Positions 15,460 through 23,301 of a DNA stretch of 52,080 bases are shown here, one piece after another; positions within the stretch are counted from its first letter, which is position 1; the number at the start of each line of letters is the position of its first letter. The stretch spans positions 1 through 52,080 of the forward strand of contig PYER01000012.1 of the NCBI GenBank assembly GCA_003017855.1. The letters are read 5' to 3'. The stretch comes from a filamentous cyanobacterium CCT1 (GTDB taxonomy: Bacteria; Cyanobacteriota; Cyanobacteriia; Phormidesmidales; Phormidesmidaceae). The translations under genes and the position numbers were made by a program. The notes beneath the pieces are model-generated. The model was given only the letters and a program-made list of their open reading frames with translations. It made no database searches and was not told where the DNA came from.

Positions 15460-16029
15460 ATGACTACCTCTCCTTACACGCCTAATCAGGTTCAGCCGTC
15501 ATCCTCTCGGGGGGGTAATTCGGCTAGGCCTCTGATTTCCGCTTCGTCTTGTTGTCACGACTTGGATGCCACTAAGCGCGATCGCTTCGAGTTGCTAAGC
15601 GCTTACCTCGATGGTGAAGTCACCCCCGAAGAGCGCCAGCAGGTGCTGAGCTGGATTCAGCACGACGACGGTACCCGCCGCCTTTACAACCGTCTCCTGG
15701 CCTTGCGCCAGGGCATACGCAGCCAGAGTGCCCCTACAGACTGCAGTGCAGAGGCAACCCTGGTGGGGGTATTCCAGTGCCTTAACCGCCGTCTCAGGCT
15801 GGCTACTATGGCTGGCGCTGGGGTAGCCGCTATTGGCGTTATCAACCTTTTGTCTGGAGCTGGTATCGGTACTCCGTCCTGGCGAATGGCTACCGTTGCC
15901 CCGCCTGACGTCCTGGAGATTGCTCTCGACAAACCCGCTTTTCCAATTCCTGAAGCCTCGGCGGTTATGTCTACTGACTTGACTAACCCCCTAGAAGCCG
16001 GTGGCTTGCCCATCGACTCTGAACTTTAG
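15460..16029 (+). CDS. Putative anti-sigma factor (membrane-anchored)
   Basis: A 189-residue protein from ATG 15460. Residues about 38-70 contain the anti-sigma N-domain hallmark (FELLSAYLDGEVTPEER, then QQVLSWIQHD), followed by one transmembrane segment (about 117-140, MAGAGVAAIGVINLLSG) and a short extracytoplasmic tail. A pair Cys-Cys-His just before the domain could be a remnant of the zinc-binding type, but the usual HxxxCxxC is not present. Position downstream of sigG in the same direction supports an anti-SigG role, as in other cyanobacteria. Such proteins hold the sigma factor until an envelope signal releases it. The assignment is good by context and moderate by sequence. Confidence 0.75.
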   Translation: MTTSPYTPNQVQPSSSRGGNSARPLISASSCCHDLDATKRDRFELLSAYLDGEVTPEERQQVLSWIQHDDGTRRLYNRLLALRQGIRSQSAPTDCSAEATLVGVFQCLNRRLRLATMAGAGVAAIGVINLLSGAGIGTPSWRMATVAPPDVLEIALDKPAFPIPEASAVMSTDLTNPLEAGGLPIDSEL

Positions 16030-16076
16030 GACAGCGGCTTAACGCTTCAGCTTGGGCAATAGCCCGAACAGTTCTT

Positions 16077-16107
16077 GTGCCTTGCCATTGCAATGATGGC
16101 AAGGCAC
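16077..16107 (+). terminator. Perfect 12-bp stem-loop after the anti-sigma gene
   Basis: GTGCCTTGCCAT (16077-16088), loop TGCAATG, ATGGCAAGGCAC (16096-16107), then ACTGTTTTG. It is a probable plus-strand terminator between convergent genes. Confidence 0.75.
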
Positions 16108-16189
16108 ACTGTTTTGAGGAAATCTTTGTATAAAAGATAGGGAATCGGGAGAGGTTTGGTTGAACTCGATTAAGCGTCGGCTATGGGGC

Positions 16190-16408
16190 CTAAAACTTCT
16201 CTAGCTGGTCGAGGCGTAGCCAAATGTTGGGAGTCGGTACTGTCCCAAATTTGACCAGGGCATAGTCATCGCTGGTTTCTAAGATTTCGCCTTTGGTTTC
16301 AAATAGGTAGGACGGAAACCGGGTATCGCTGGCGGTGGCCTCCAGGCTGTTTTCGAGTTTTTCGCGGACGGCCCGTACCAGGTCGCCCCGCTTCAACGCT
16401 GCTGCCAT
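16190..16408 (-). CDS. ndhO: NAD(P)H-quinone oxidoreductase subunit O
   Basis: NdhO is a small peripheral subunit of cyanobacterial and chloroplast NDH-1, acting at the stromal/cytoplasmic arm in respiration and cyclic electron flow. The 72-residue product (ATG at 16408; an upstream in-frame start adds six unlikely residues) matches the family from end to end: [53 protein letters not shown]. The length is typical (about 70). It lies downstream of mutM on the same strand with a 137-base gap. Confidence 0.95.
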   Translation of the reverse strand: MAAALKRGDLVRAVREKLENSLEATASDTRFPSYLFETKGEILETSDDYALVKFGTVPTPNIWLRLDQLEKF

Positions 16409-16545
16409 AGATTTACTTGCAATCAACCTCAGCTTTACTGTACACGAAATTGCTCTGCTGTAGCCCTGATCCTGATTGACGCTGGCTTTCTAGCTTTGAT
16501 TTGGGTTGTTCTCGGTTATGATTGCTGGCGCGCTGGCACGGTTTT

Positions 16546-17394
16546 TTATCGCTGGCACTGGGGGCAGTAGTGGGCCGATCGCCCCGCCAGCTTAAGGCGA
16601 CGGATTGGGGTAGCACAGATTCGACAGGGCTCGCCGTCGCGATCGTAGACCCAGGCAACGCCGCCGTAGTTGCCGTTAATGCCGTAGATGTCGCGGTAGT
16701 CGCTAAAAGTGGTGCCCCCCGACTCGATGCTGGTCGTCAGTACCTTGCGAATGGCGCTGTGCAGACGTTGTAGACGCTGGGCGCTAATGCGATCGCTGGG
16801 GGTGAGCGGGCGCAGGCCGCTTAAAAACAGCGCTTCATCAGCATAAATATTGCCAATGCCCGCCACCAGCGCCTGGTCAAGCAGCGCATTTTTGATTGGG
16901 CGACGGCTGCGGGCCAAGCGCTGGCGCAGGTAGGCTACCGAAAAACTATCGTCAAAGGGTTCTGGCCCCAGGATTTGCAGCCCCGTCATAATGCTTTCGG
17001 GGGTAACCCCAGGGGGCACCCACCAGAGGCGGCCAAAGGTACGCTGGTCAACGTAGCGCAACTCGTGGTTGTCGCTCAGCCACAGCCGCACCCGACAGTG
17101 GGTTTGCAGCGGAGTTTTAGGATCAAGCCACAGCAGCTGGCCGGTCATGCGCAGGTGTACCCCCAGATAGCCGCCGGGGCTGTCGTCAGGCTGGGTCAAC
17201 TGCCCTAGCAGATATTTTCCGCGTCGATGCCAGTCGCTCAGGGTAGATCCGATTAGCCCCGCCAAAAAAGCCGTCTCGTCAGCAGGGTACGCGATCGCCC
17301 TAGGGAGCAGCACCTGCCCTCCTTCTAGCTGATGACCGGGCGTTACCCGCGCGAGCCCTCGCCGCACAGTTTCAACTTCAGGTAGTTCTGGCAC
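16546..17394 (-). CDS. mutM: Formamidopyrimidine-DNA glycosylase (Fpg/MutM)
   Basis: Base-excision repair enzyme removing 8-oxoguanine and ring-opened purines, with AP-lyase activity. The 282-residue product starts with the catalytic N-terminus PELPEVETVRRGL (Pro2 nucleophile after Met removal, Glu3). It contains the conserved Lys in HRRGKYLLGQL, the helix-two-turn-helix phrase NIYADEALF, and the C-terminal zinc finger with four Cys (CRICATP..., HYCPQCQR). All key residues are present and the length is normal. It may be expressed with ndhO downstream. Confidence 0.97.
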   Translation of the reverse strand: MPELPEVETVRRGLARVTPGHQLEGGQVLLPRAIAYPADETAFLAGLIGSTLSDWHRRGKYLLGQLTQPDDSPGGYLGVHLRMTGQLLWLDPKTPLQTHCRVRLWLSDNHELRYVDQRTFGRLWWVPPGVTPESIMTGLQILGPEPFDDSFSVAYLRQRLARSRRPIKNALLDQALVAGIGNIYADEALFLSGLRPLTPSDRISAQRLQRLHSAIRKVLTTSIESGGTTFSDYRDIYGINGNYGGVAWVYDRDGEPCRICATPIRRLKLAGRSAHYCPQCQR

Positions 17395-17658
17395 AGCCTA
17401 GCCCTGGGCCTCTGCCCCCGTTACGGTATGTCTTTGCACTATAGCAGCGCCCACCGGCAACGGGCAGTTCAGGAATCCGCAGCACCAGGAGCAGCGTCGG
17501 CCTGCTTGGGATGCTGGCGCGGCTGGTAGTTTCCTGCGCCTATAGCAAAGGCCCATGCCGAAGCACGGACCTTGAAGATTGTAAGCCGTAGTCACATATG
17601 TTAAGTAGAGCTACCAACCCGGCGGGCCAAGCCAGTGGCTCACCCTGAGGCCAGCCGC

Positions 17659-17877
17659 CTAGGAGGCAGCCTTTTTAGCCGCTTTGGGGGCTTCAACTTC
17701 TTGAAGCTCAGACAGCGCAAAGTTGTTGGTGTTGATACCAGCGTAATTTACCTTGTCAAAGCGCACTACCGCGGGGTATTTGATGCCGCTTTGGTCAATG
17801 GTGGCAACGGTGCCGACTTCACGGAACCAGTAGGACTCTTTGCGGAGAATGCGAACTTTAGAACCACGTTGAACCAT
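17659..17877 (-). CDS. psaE: Photosystem I reaction centre subunit IV (PsaE)
   Basis: PsaE is a small SH3-like subunit on the cytoplasmic face of PSI that supports ferredoxin docking and cyclic electron flow. The 72-residue product from ATG 17877 (Met-Val-Gln start; two further upstream codons are unlikely) matches the family closely: [49 protein letters not shown], with the usual Ala/Lys-rich tail. It is monocistronic, with non-coding flanks of 264 bases after and 373 bases before. Confidence 0.97.
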   Translation of the reverse strand: MVQRGSKVRILRKESYWFREVGTVATIDQSGIKYPAVVRFDKVNYAGINTNNFALSELQEVEAPKAAKKAAS

Positions 17878-18250
17878 GAACAATGCCCTCTTGAAAAATC
17901 AATATTAATGGCAGCTTGCCCAGGCCAAACTCCAGCCCAGACTAATCTACAGAAAGCCTAGGGCCAAGCTTGGATAGGGGGTTATTCCATGTCCACCAGA
18001 TTACTACGAGAGCTTAGGTCTCACGGCGGCTGGGGGTTTAAGTTTTATTGCAAGTCCAAAAAGCGGATCCAGCCTCTGCCAGAGCATTGCGGAGGCCGCC
18101 ACTGCGGAGCCACCGAAGGCCGTGATTAGCACGTTCAGCGGACAAAAGGAGGCTGAAGTCATCGCATATTAATTGGCGACAAAAGTTTTGTTCATATTTC
18201 GCAATATTTGGGCACTCTAACGTTAACCATACCCCAGGAGACTTATCTGC
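17878..18250. promoter_or_regulatory. Divergent promoter region of psaE and the phycobilisome-like gene
   Basis: There is no credible gene in it. It must carry the psaE promoter (minus) and that of the 18251 gene (plus). A small palindrome ATATT-TCGC-AATAT lies at 18194-18207, about 45 bases upstream of the 18251 start. I could not identify clear -10/-35 boxes. Confidence 0.4.
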
Positions 18251-18721
18251 GTGCTCACTAATATTGAAGCCTTGGTTCAGGCTAGCGATGGCCGCTACGC
18301 CTCCGATCAGGAACTGATGTTCTTTCAGGCCTATCTGTCTACGGTCGGCACCCGACTGCGGGCTTACCAGAAACTTCAGACTGCCGAGCAGCAGATCGTC
18401 GCTCAGGTGCTGACTCGGCTCAAAGCTCAAAAATTCGATATCTTTCAGGTGGGTGGGCAAGATTTAACCGCCAAATGGCAGCGAGACACGGTACGCGTCT
18501 TGCGCTACAGCGCCATCGCGCTGCTGCTGGATGAGCCCAAGCGGTTTGAAGAAAGCCTGCTGAGCTGGTTTCAGACTATTATGCGTGCGTTTGGGGCTCA
18601 AGAAACCTGCGATCGCACCTATGCGGCGATGCAGGCCGTAGTGCCCCAATTTCTCAATGCTGAGGAGCTAAAGCTATTTTTGCCTATCCTGGAGCTGAGC
18701 CGAGTCACCCTTGGCCGCTAA
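18251..18721 (+). CDS. Phycobilisome-like (globin-fold) protein without chromophore cysteine, copy 1
   Basis: A 156-residue all-helical protein with the layout of the phycobiliprotein fold (Y-x4-ELMFFQAYLSTVGTRLRAYQ at the helix A/B region, VLRYSAIALLLDE at the place of the chromophore helix E). The position that carries the bilin-binding Cys in phycobiliproteins is not Cys here; the only Cys is near the C-terminus (QETCDRT). Relatives occur in the Synechocystis slr0144-slr0152 PSII-assembly cluster (slr0146-like, from memory). It is paralogous to the gene at 20158. Start GTG has CAGGAG about 11 bases upstream. A stem-loop separates it from the V4R gene, so it may be its own transcript. Confidence 0.7.
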   Translation: MLTNIEALVQASDGRYASDQELMFFQAYLSTVGTRLRAYQKLQTAEQQIVAQVLTRLKAQKFDIFQVGGQDLTAKWQRDTVRVLRYSAIALLLDEPKRFEESLLSWFQTIMRAFGAQETCDRTYAAMQAVVPQFLNAEELKLFLPILELSRVTLGR

Positions 18722-19061
18722 AGTAGGCGAGAGCATATCCATAATTTAGGCAATTCAGACAGATGAAAAGCGATTTATCAGGCTGGAGATAAGCTACGCA
18801 GCAAGGCCGCTGGTCCCACTGTCTATTGATATCGCCCAGGAAATCCGATCCGGTTTCCTGGGCGATTTGGGTTGAAAGTTACTACGTTTTGTATCGTCTA
18901 GGCGAACGGGTGGACGGTCTCAATCCCTCTGTTTTCTACTATTTGGGCCATGGGTGCAGCGTCAACCTAGACCGCGATCGCCCTGCAGAGTGGTGAATTT
19001 TGCACCGGCCTGGGCACATTACACCTATCACTGAAAACAGTCTTACAAGGCTAGTTCAATC
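18722..19061. other. Spacer between the phycobilisome-like gene and the V4R gene
   Basis: 340 bases with no gene. It contains the stem-loop at 18831-18866 and then about 195 bases that probably hold the promoter of the V4R-SpkG run. Confidence 0.45.
18831..18866 (+). terminator. Perfect 13-bp stem-loop
   Basis: ATCGCCCAGGAAA (18831-18843), loop TCCGATCCGG, TTTCCTGGGCGAT (18854-18866), then TTGGGTTG. A likely terminator for the 18251 gene, though the U-tract is poor. Confidence 0.65.
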
Positions 19062-19745
19062 ATGGTTATGACCACCGAGACCGCCCACCGTCTGCACCAA
19101 AAATTTCCTAAGAAGCATAACCACTATGCCCTGCGGGATTTCTTTCAATTTAATGGTGAGTATGGCACCATCACCGACTGGAACGATACCCGCAATGTCC
19201 TCACCAGTGAAGACTTTATCATTGGCCTGCTAGAGGGGCTGCAGGAAGAAGTCGGCGATGCCTCTTCGGCCATCATGTACACCGTGGGGCTGGAGTGGGG
19301 CAAAATCGACTCGCTCCAGTTTGAGGCCTGGTTTGAGCGCGAGTTTGCCATGAGCCCCCGCCGAGCCAACCTGATGTTTTTGCTCGAAACCTGGTGGTGG
19401 CCCTACATTTCTCAGGGCTGGGGCCGTTGGGAAGTGGACATGAGCGATCGCAAGCAGGGCTTTATGTTCATTAACCTGTTTGACTCCGCTGTGGCCCGTA
19501 CCCTGGGCGATGTAGGCAAGCCCGTTTGCCACCTGTACGCCGGGCTATTCGCCGGATTTTTCACCGAAATGGTGCGTAAGCAGCTGAGCTGCATTGAAAT
19601 TCAGTGCTACTCCATGGGCGAAACCTACTGCAAGTTTCTGCTGGGGGGCCGCGAGCGCATTGATGCCGCCGCCTTTTGGATGAACGAAGGGGCCAACGCC
19701 CGCGACATCGAGAAGCGGCTGCGGGCTGGGGAAGGTGGCCAATGA
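19062..19745 (+). CDS. V4R-domain protein, Pap-type cluster (slr0144-like)
   Basis: A 227-residue protein with a C-terminal V4R (4-vinyl-reductase/BchJ-like) domain, a small-molecule-binding fold. The diagnostic Cys/Gly pattern is QCYSMGETYCKF at about 181-192, preceded by LYAGLFAGFFTEMV. The N-terminal part is aromatic-rich (LLETWWWPYISQGWG). In Synechocystis two V4R genes lie in the slr0144-slr0152 cluster, whose loss impairs PSII assembly; the ligand is thought to be a tetrapyrrole or lipid, which is not established. Its stop overlaps the next start (ATGA), indicating tight coupling. Confidence 0.82.
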   Translation: MVMTTETAHRLHQKFPKKHNHYALRDFFQFNGEYGTITDWNDTRNVLTSEDFIIGLLEGLQEEVGDASSAIMYTVGLEWGKIDSLQFEAWFEREFAMSPRRANLMFLLETWWWPYISQGWGRWEVDMSDRKQGFMFINLFDSAVARTLGDVGKPVCHLYAGLFAGFFTEMVRKQLSCIEIQCYSMGETYCKFLLGGRERIDAAAFWMNEGANARDIEKRLRAGEGGQ

Positions 19746-20053
19746 GCGCGTTCTCCCTCGATGCGATGACTGAGTCTAATGGTTCTCAACCCTGGCTCAA
19801 AGAAACGGTACAGGCTTTCTTTGAAGCGGTGGCCTGGGATGGGCGAGCGGTACTCGCCGCCCCCAGTCTGGGGAGCGCTGCCCGCCCAGAGTCGGCCATG
19901 ACGATGACCGTCAGCGAATTCTTTGCCCACATTGCCTGGGACGGGCAGCCCACGATTGGGGTGCCCATTGCCCCCCTGGCAGCCACACCGGATACTCCGG
20001 CGGATTCTGACCTGGACTTGACCCTAGACGGCTTCTCTGACCTGTTTGGTTAG
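19742..20053 (+). CDS. Small FFxxxxWDG-repeat protein (slr0145-like)
   Basis: A 103-residue acidic protein translated from the ATG that overlaps the V4R stop (ATGA). It has an internal repeat: VQAFFEAVAWDGRAVL at about 20-35 and VSEFFAHIAWDGQPTIG at about 57-73, joined by Ala/Pro-rich linkers, and ends in an acidic tail with FSDLFG. No signal peptide or membrane span. The position between V4R and the phycobilisome-like gene matches slr0145 of the Synechocystis cluster. Function unknown; the twin aromatic/WDG motifs look like short binding elements for partner proteins (inference). Confidence 0.75.
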   Translation: MSAFSLDAMTESNGSQPWLKETVQAFFEAVAWDGRAVLAAPSLGSAARPESAMTMTVSEFFAHIAWDGQPTIGVPIAPLAATPDTPADSDLDLTLDGFSDLFG

Positions 20054-20157
20054 CCACTGCACTCGGCTAAGACCGACCTCAAAGCCGACCTCTAGAATCC
20101 GTTATCCCTGGTTGTCCACCCGACCTACCCTGCCCCTCCAATCCAGAGGATTTTGTC

Positions 20158-20646
20158 ATGACCTTTAAGCTCGACGCCCTGTTTGATTCGCCCGATAAGC
20201 AATACCTCGATGCCAGCGACCTCAGCACCCTGAGCCAGTACGTGAGCTCGATTCCAGAACGGATGGCGGTTTACCGCACCCTGCGTGACCAGGAAATTGC
20301 CATTGTGCAGCCGATTGCCGATGCCCTACAGCAGCAGGCCGGGCACCCTGAGCCCTTGGTCGAGCGCAGCGTGCGCAACGGGCTGATGGTGCTGCGCTAC
20401 GCCGCGATGGCGATGCTGCTCGACGACGAGAGCTTTGTAGAAGAGCGCCTGCAGGGTTGGCTGCCGGAGATGGTCAAAGCCTACGAAACCCAGGCCGTTG
20501 ATCAGCAGCTGTTTCAGCTTCTGCACAAGCAGTTGGGCAAGGTGTTTTCGCCGGCTCAGCTCGGCCTGCTCAAGCCCAGCCTGGAAAAAGCGCAAAGCCT
20601 GATGCTCAACACTCGCGAAACCGTTACCCTGGCCGGGCTGCTCTAG
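20158..20646 (+). CDS. Phycobilisome-like (globin-fold) protein without chromophore cysteine, copy 2 (slr0146-like)
   Basis: A 162-residue all-helical protein with the same layout as the gene at 18251 (DLSTLSQYVSSIPERMAVYR; LVERSVRNGLMVLRYAAMAM; MLLDDESFVEERLQGWLP). There is no Cys at all, so no covalent bilin is possible. It lies between the FFxxxxWDG protein and the second V4R gene, the same order as slr0145-slr0146-slr0147. Ribosome site AGAGGA about 8 bases upstream of the ATG. A scaffold or assembly role in PSII biogenesis is inferred from the cluster, not from the sequence. Confidence 0.75.
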   Translation: MTFKLDALFDSPDKQYLDASDLSTLSQYVSSIPERMAVYRTLRDQEIAIVQPIADALQQQAGHPEPLVERSVRNGLMVLRYAAMAMLLDDESFVEERLQGWLPEMVKAYETQAVDQQLFQLLHKQLGKVFSPAQLGLLKPSLEKAQSLMLNTRETVTLAGLL

Positions 20647-20751
20647 GCGCAGTGAATGTCTAGCGCAATTTAGCGTTTGGGGGTTGCCCCTGTCCCGTCG
20701 GTGTCGGCGGGTCTGACCACCATCATCACTCTCCTGTAAAGGACATTACCT

Positions 20752-21414
20752 ATGGTTTCTGTTGCCGATTTACTCACCGATGGCCGGCTACCCGGCAACT
20801 ACTTTGCCCAAGATCTCTACGTGCGGGGGTCGACCGAACTGGGGCTGCTCGAAAACCGGCGCGGCGATCGCCTGCTGGCTATTCCTGACCCGCTGCTGCA
20901 GGCCATTTATTCTGGGTTGGAAAAAGAAACTGGGCAGGCTTCGGGGCTGGTGCTCTACAACTGCGGCCGCTGGTGGGGCAAAAACTTTTATGCTCGCTTC
21001 TGTGAAGAACTGGCCGACTACTACAAACAGCCCCTGGCCAGTCTGTCGATGGCCGAATTTTTGCAGTCGCTGCAGCAGTGCTGGAAAACCCACGGCTGGG
21101 GCCAAATTCATCTGGATATTACCTACCGCGATCGCGGCTTCCTGGGCGTAGAAATCTGGCATTCGCCCTTTACGGCGGCGGCGCCCCAGGGCCAAAAGCC
21201 CTCCGGCGATCTCGAACGCGGCATTTTAGAGATTTTCTTTACCCAGCTCACCGGGCGTGAACTGCGCTGCGCCCAGACCAGCTGCACCGCCAAGGGCGAC
21301 GACTGCAACCGCTTTATTCTGGGTCTAGACAAGCGACTCGCCCCGGTCGAGGGAATGGTGGCGAACGGCCAGGCCCATCAGGCGATTATGCAAACCCTTA
21401 TGCAGCAGGGGTGA
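20752..21414 (+). CDS. V4R-domain protein, Pap-type cluster (slr0147-like)
   Basis: A 220-residue protein paralogous to the V4R protein at 19062. The N-terminal part has LPGNYFAQDLYVRGSTELGL and LVLYNCGRWWGKNFYARF; the V4R domain ends with LRCAQTSCTAKGDDCNRFILG (region about 171-191), preserving the Cys and Gly pattern. Ribosome site AAAGGA about 9 bases upstream of the ATG. The kinase gene starts four bases after the stop, so the two are co-transcribed and probably coupled. Role as for its partner: PSII assembly by comparison with slr0147. Confidence 0.82.
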   Translation: MVSVADLLTDGRLPGNYFAQDLYVRGSTELGLLENRRGDRLLAIPDPLLQAIYSGLEKETGQASGLVLYNCGRWWGKNFYARFCEELADYYKQPLASLSMAEFLQSLQQCWKTHGWGQIHLDITYRDRGFLGVEIWHSPFTAAAPQGQKPSGDLERGILEIFFTQLTGRELRCAQTSCTAKGDDCNRFILGLDKRLAPVEGMVANGQAHQAIMQTLMQQG

Positions 21415-21418
21415 CCGA

Positions 21419-23215
21419 GTGGTGGCCCTAACCCGGCAGATTAGGCGATCGCAGTATCGCATCCTGGGGCTGGTCGGTCACGGACAGTTTGGCCGGGTCT
21501 ACTGTGCCATTCACCGCACGACGGGCGAGCTGGTCGCCATTAAAGACCTCCACAAAGATCGCTTTCCCACCCACAAGTTTTTGCGGGAGCTGCGGTTTTT
21601 GATCAGCCTGGAGCACCCCAGCATTGTCACCTGCCACGCTCTGGAACACTCCACCAGCGGACGGCAGCTGGTGCTCGACTACTGCGAGGGGGGCACCCTG
21701 CGATCGCTGCTGGAAAGCGATACCTCGCTGACGGTGCAGGAGGTGCTGGGCTTTGCGCTCGATATTCTTGCGGCCCTGGAGTGCGCCCACCGTCAGGGCA
21801 TCGTGCACTGCGATATCAAGCCCGAAAATATTCTCATGGAGCTGACCCCTGGCGGCTGGGTGGCGCGGGTGTCTGACCTGGGTATTGCCCGCCTCAGCCA
21901 GGAGGCCACCGAAGCCGACATGGGCCACACGGGGTCGCCCGCCTACATGGCCCCAGAGCGGTTTTACAACCAGCATCCCCCCGCTGCCGACCTCTACGCG
22001 GTGGGCATTATTCTGTACGAGCTGCTGCTGGGTCAGCGCCCCTTCTCGGGCACCCCCATGGAACTCATGGTGGCTCACCTGAATCGCCATCCGGTCGTAC
22101 CGCCGCAGGTGCCAGAGTCTCTGAGCCGGGTACTGCACAAGGCCCTGCAAAAGCTGCTGCCCAAGCGCTACACCATGGCCCGAGACATGCGCGCCGACCT
22201 GATGACGGTGTACGAAACCTACCAAACCCAGGGCTTGCTGGCCCAGCCCGCCTGCCCAAAGGTTTTGCCCGAGATGGAGCTGGCCCCAGACTTACCCTCT
22301 GTGCCGCTGCCCCACCCGACGGCGGTGATGGGTCTGGTGCCGCTGCCCAATGGGCATTTGGTCGTGACCTGCAGCCAGCAGCGGGTGTGGTTTTATCACT
22401 GGCCTCAGGCCGGTATGGCTGCGCCGCAGGTGAGCCAGGGGTTTACGCTGGCTGCCCCGGTGCAGGCCTTTTTGCCCACGCCCCAGGGTGGGGTCATCGT
22501 AACGACCGAGTCGTTGCACCTGCTGTCGATGACCCACGGTTTGGGCTGTATTGCCCAGGGCACCCATCGCGAGCAGGTGGCGGTGGCCCCCAACGGGTGC
22601 TGGTTTGCTACCGCCACAGAGGCTGGCGACTCGGTCAAGGTCTCGATGCGCCAGCTGGCCATGCCGCCGGGGCAGGGGGTTAAAATATCGGCGCCGAGGA
22701 TGGTAACCCTGCCCACTCAAGCGGGCGATCGGCTGATGACCCTGATGGCGGTGGACAACCGCCACGGGGCCTTAGTGGTCCGCCGGGGCAGCCGCACGCT
22801 GTTCTACGGCGTCACTCGCCGGGGCACTTACCTGGGCACCCTTTCGGCTTCGATACCGATTTACAATTTGGTGGCTACCAGTCACCCCTACCGCTACCTG
22901 GCCCTGGAAGAAAACTGCCCCAACGCCCTGCTGATTGTGGATTTGATGCCCTTTAGAATCTTGCGCTATCGGGTCAGTATGGCGCCTCGCTGGCTCTGTG
23001 AAACCGCAGTGGGCTACGGTTTGCTCAGCCAGGAGGGGGAATTTGTGCTGATCAACGACGAAGGCCGGGTGATGAACCGCATGACCGGACTGCCTCGGCC
23101 AACGGCGATCGCGCAGCGCACGCCCACGCAGTACCTGTGGAGCGTCAATGAGGGCGATCGCAGTCGCCTCTACACCGTCAACCTGGGCGATCTGGCGCCA
23201 GACATTCTGTTCTAG
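21419..23215 (+). CDS. spkG: Serine/threonine protein kinase, SpkG-like
   Basis: A 598-residue protein with an N-terminal Hanks-type kinase domain (about 12-270): glycine loop GHGQFGRVY, ATP-binding Lys in VAIKD (about 41), catalytic loop HCDIKPEN (about 130), metal-binding DLG in place of DFG (about 153-155) and the APE-like YMAPERF. The C-terminal half (about 290-595) has no kinase features and reads as repeated beta-strands, perhaps a propeller. Size and position after the V4R genes match SpkG (slr0152), the last gene of the Synechocystis cluster, a kinase linked to salt and stress responses. Start GTG is four bases after the V4R stop. No transmembrane helix is seen. Confidence 0.85.
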   Translation: MVALTRQIRRSQYRILGLVGHGQFGRVYCAIHRTTGELVAIKDLHKDRFPTHKFLRELRFLISLEHPSIVTCHALEHSTSGRQLVLDYCEGGTLRSLLESDTSLTVQEVLGFALDILAALECAHRQGIVHCDIKPENILMELTPGGWVARVSDLGIARLSQEATEADMGHTGSPAYMAPERFYNQHPPAADLYAVGIILYELLLGQRPFSGTPMELMVAHLNRHPVVPPQVPESLSRVLHKALQKLLPKRYTMARDMRADLMTVYETYQTQGLLAQPACPKVLPEMELAPDLPSVPLPHPTAVMGLVPLPNGHLVVTCSQQRVWFYHWPQAGMAAPQVSQGFTLAAPVQAFLPTPQGGVIVTTESLHLLSMTHGLGCIAQGTHREQVAVAPNGCWFATATEAGDSVKVSMRQLAMPPGQGVKISAPRMVTLPTQAGDRLMTLMAVDNRHGALVVRRGSRTLFYGVTRRGTYLGTLSASIPIYNLVATSHPYRYLALEENCPNALLIVDLMPFRILRYRVSMAPRWLCETAVGYGLLSQEGEFVLINDEGRVMNRMTGLPRPTAIAQRTPTQYLWSVNEGDRSRLYTVNLGDLAPDILF

Positions 23216-23249
23216 CTCAGTTTTAACCGCCTGTTCCGCATTACGCAAT

Positions 23250-23277
23250 TTAAGTGACACTTAAGTGACACTATAGG
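23250..23277 (+). promoter_or_regulatory. Tandem TTAAGTGACAC operator-like repeat with TATAGG box
   Basis: TTAAGTGACAC occurs twice head to tail (23250-23260, 23261-23271). The first copy also forms the palindrome AAGTG-A-CACTT (23252-23262). A TATAGG at 23272-23277 follows directly, 25 bases before the RidA start. This looks like a regulator site next to a -10 box. Confidence 0.5.
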
Positions 23278-23301
23278 GCGATTGTTTCAGAAATTAAGCC
23301 C

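Noticed and set aside
17398-17658. Small minus-strand gene between mutM and psaE
   Set aside because: The only frame (65 codons) has Cys/Arg-rich low-quality composition; I see nothing else in this gap.
21428-22225. 265-codon minus-strand frame opposite the kinase gene
   Set aside because: It mirrors the kinase catalytic domain on the other strand and has no family resemblance.
18251-23215. Ferredoxin genes expected in the Pap-type cluster
   Set aside because: No Cys-rich 2Fe-2S frame is present; the V4R stop and kinase start are four bases apart.
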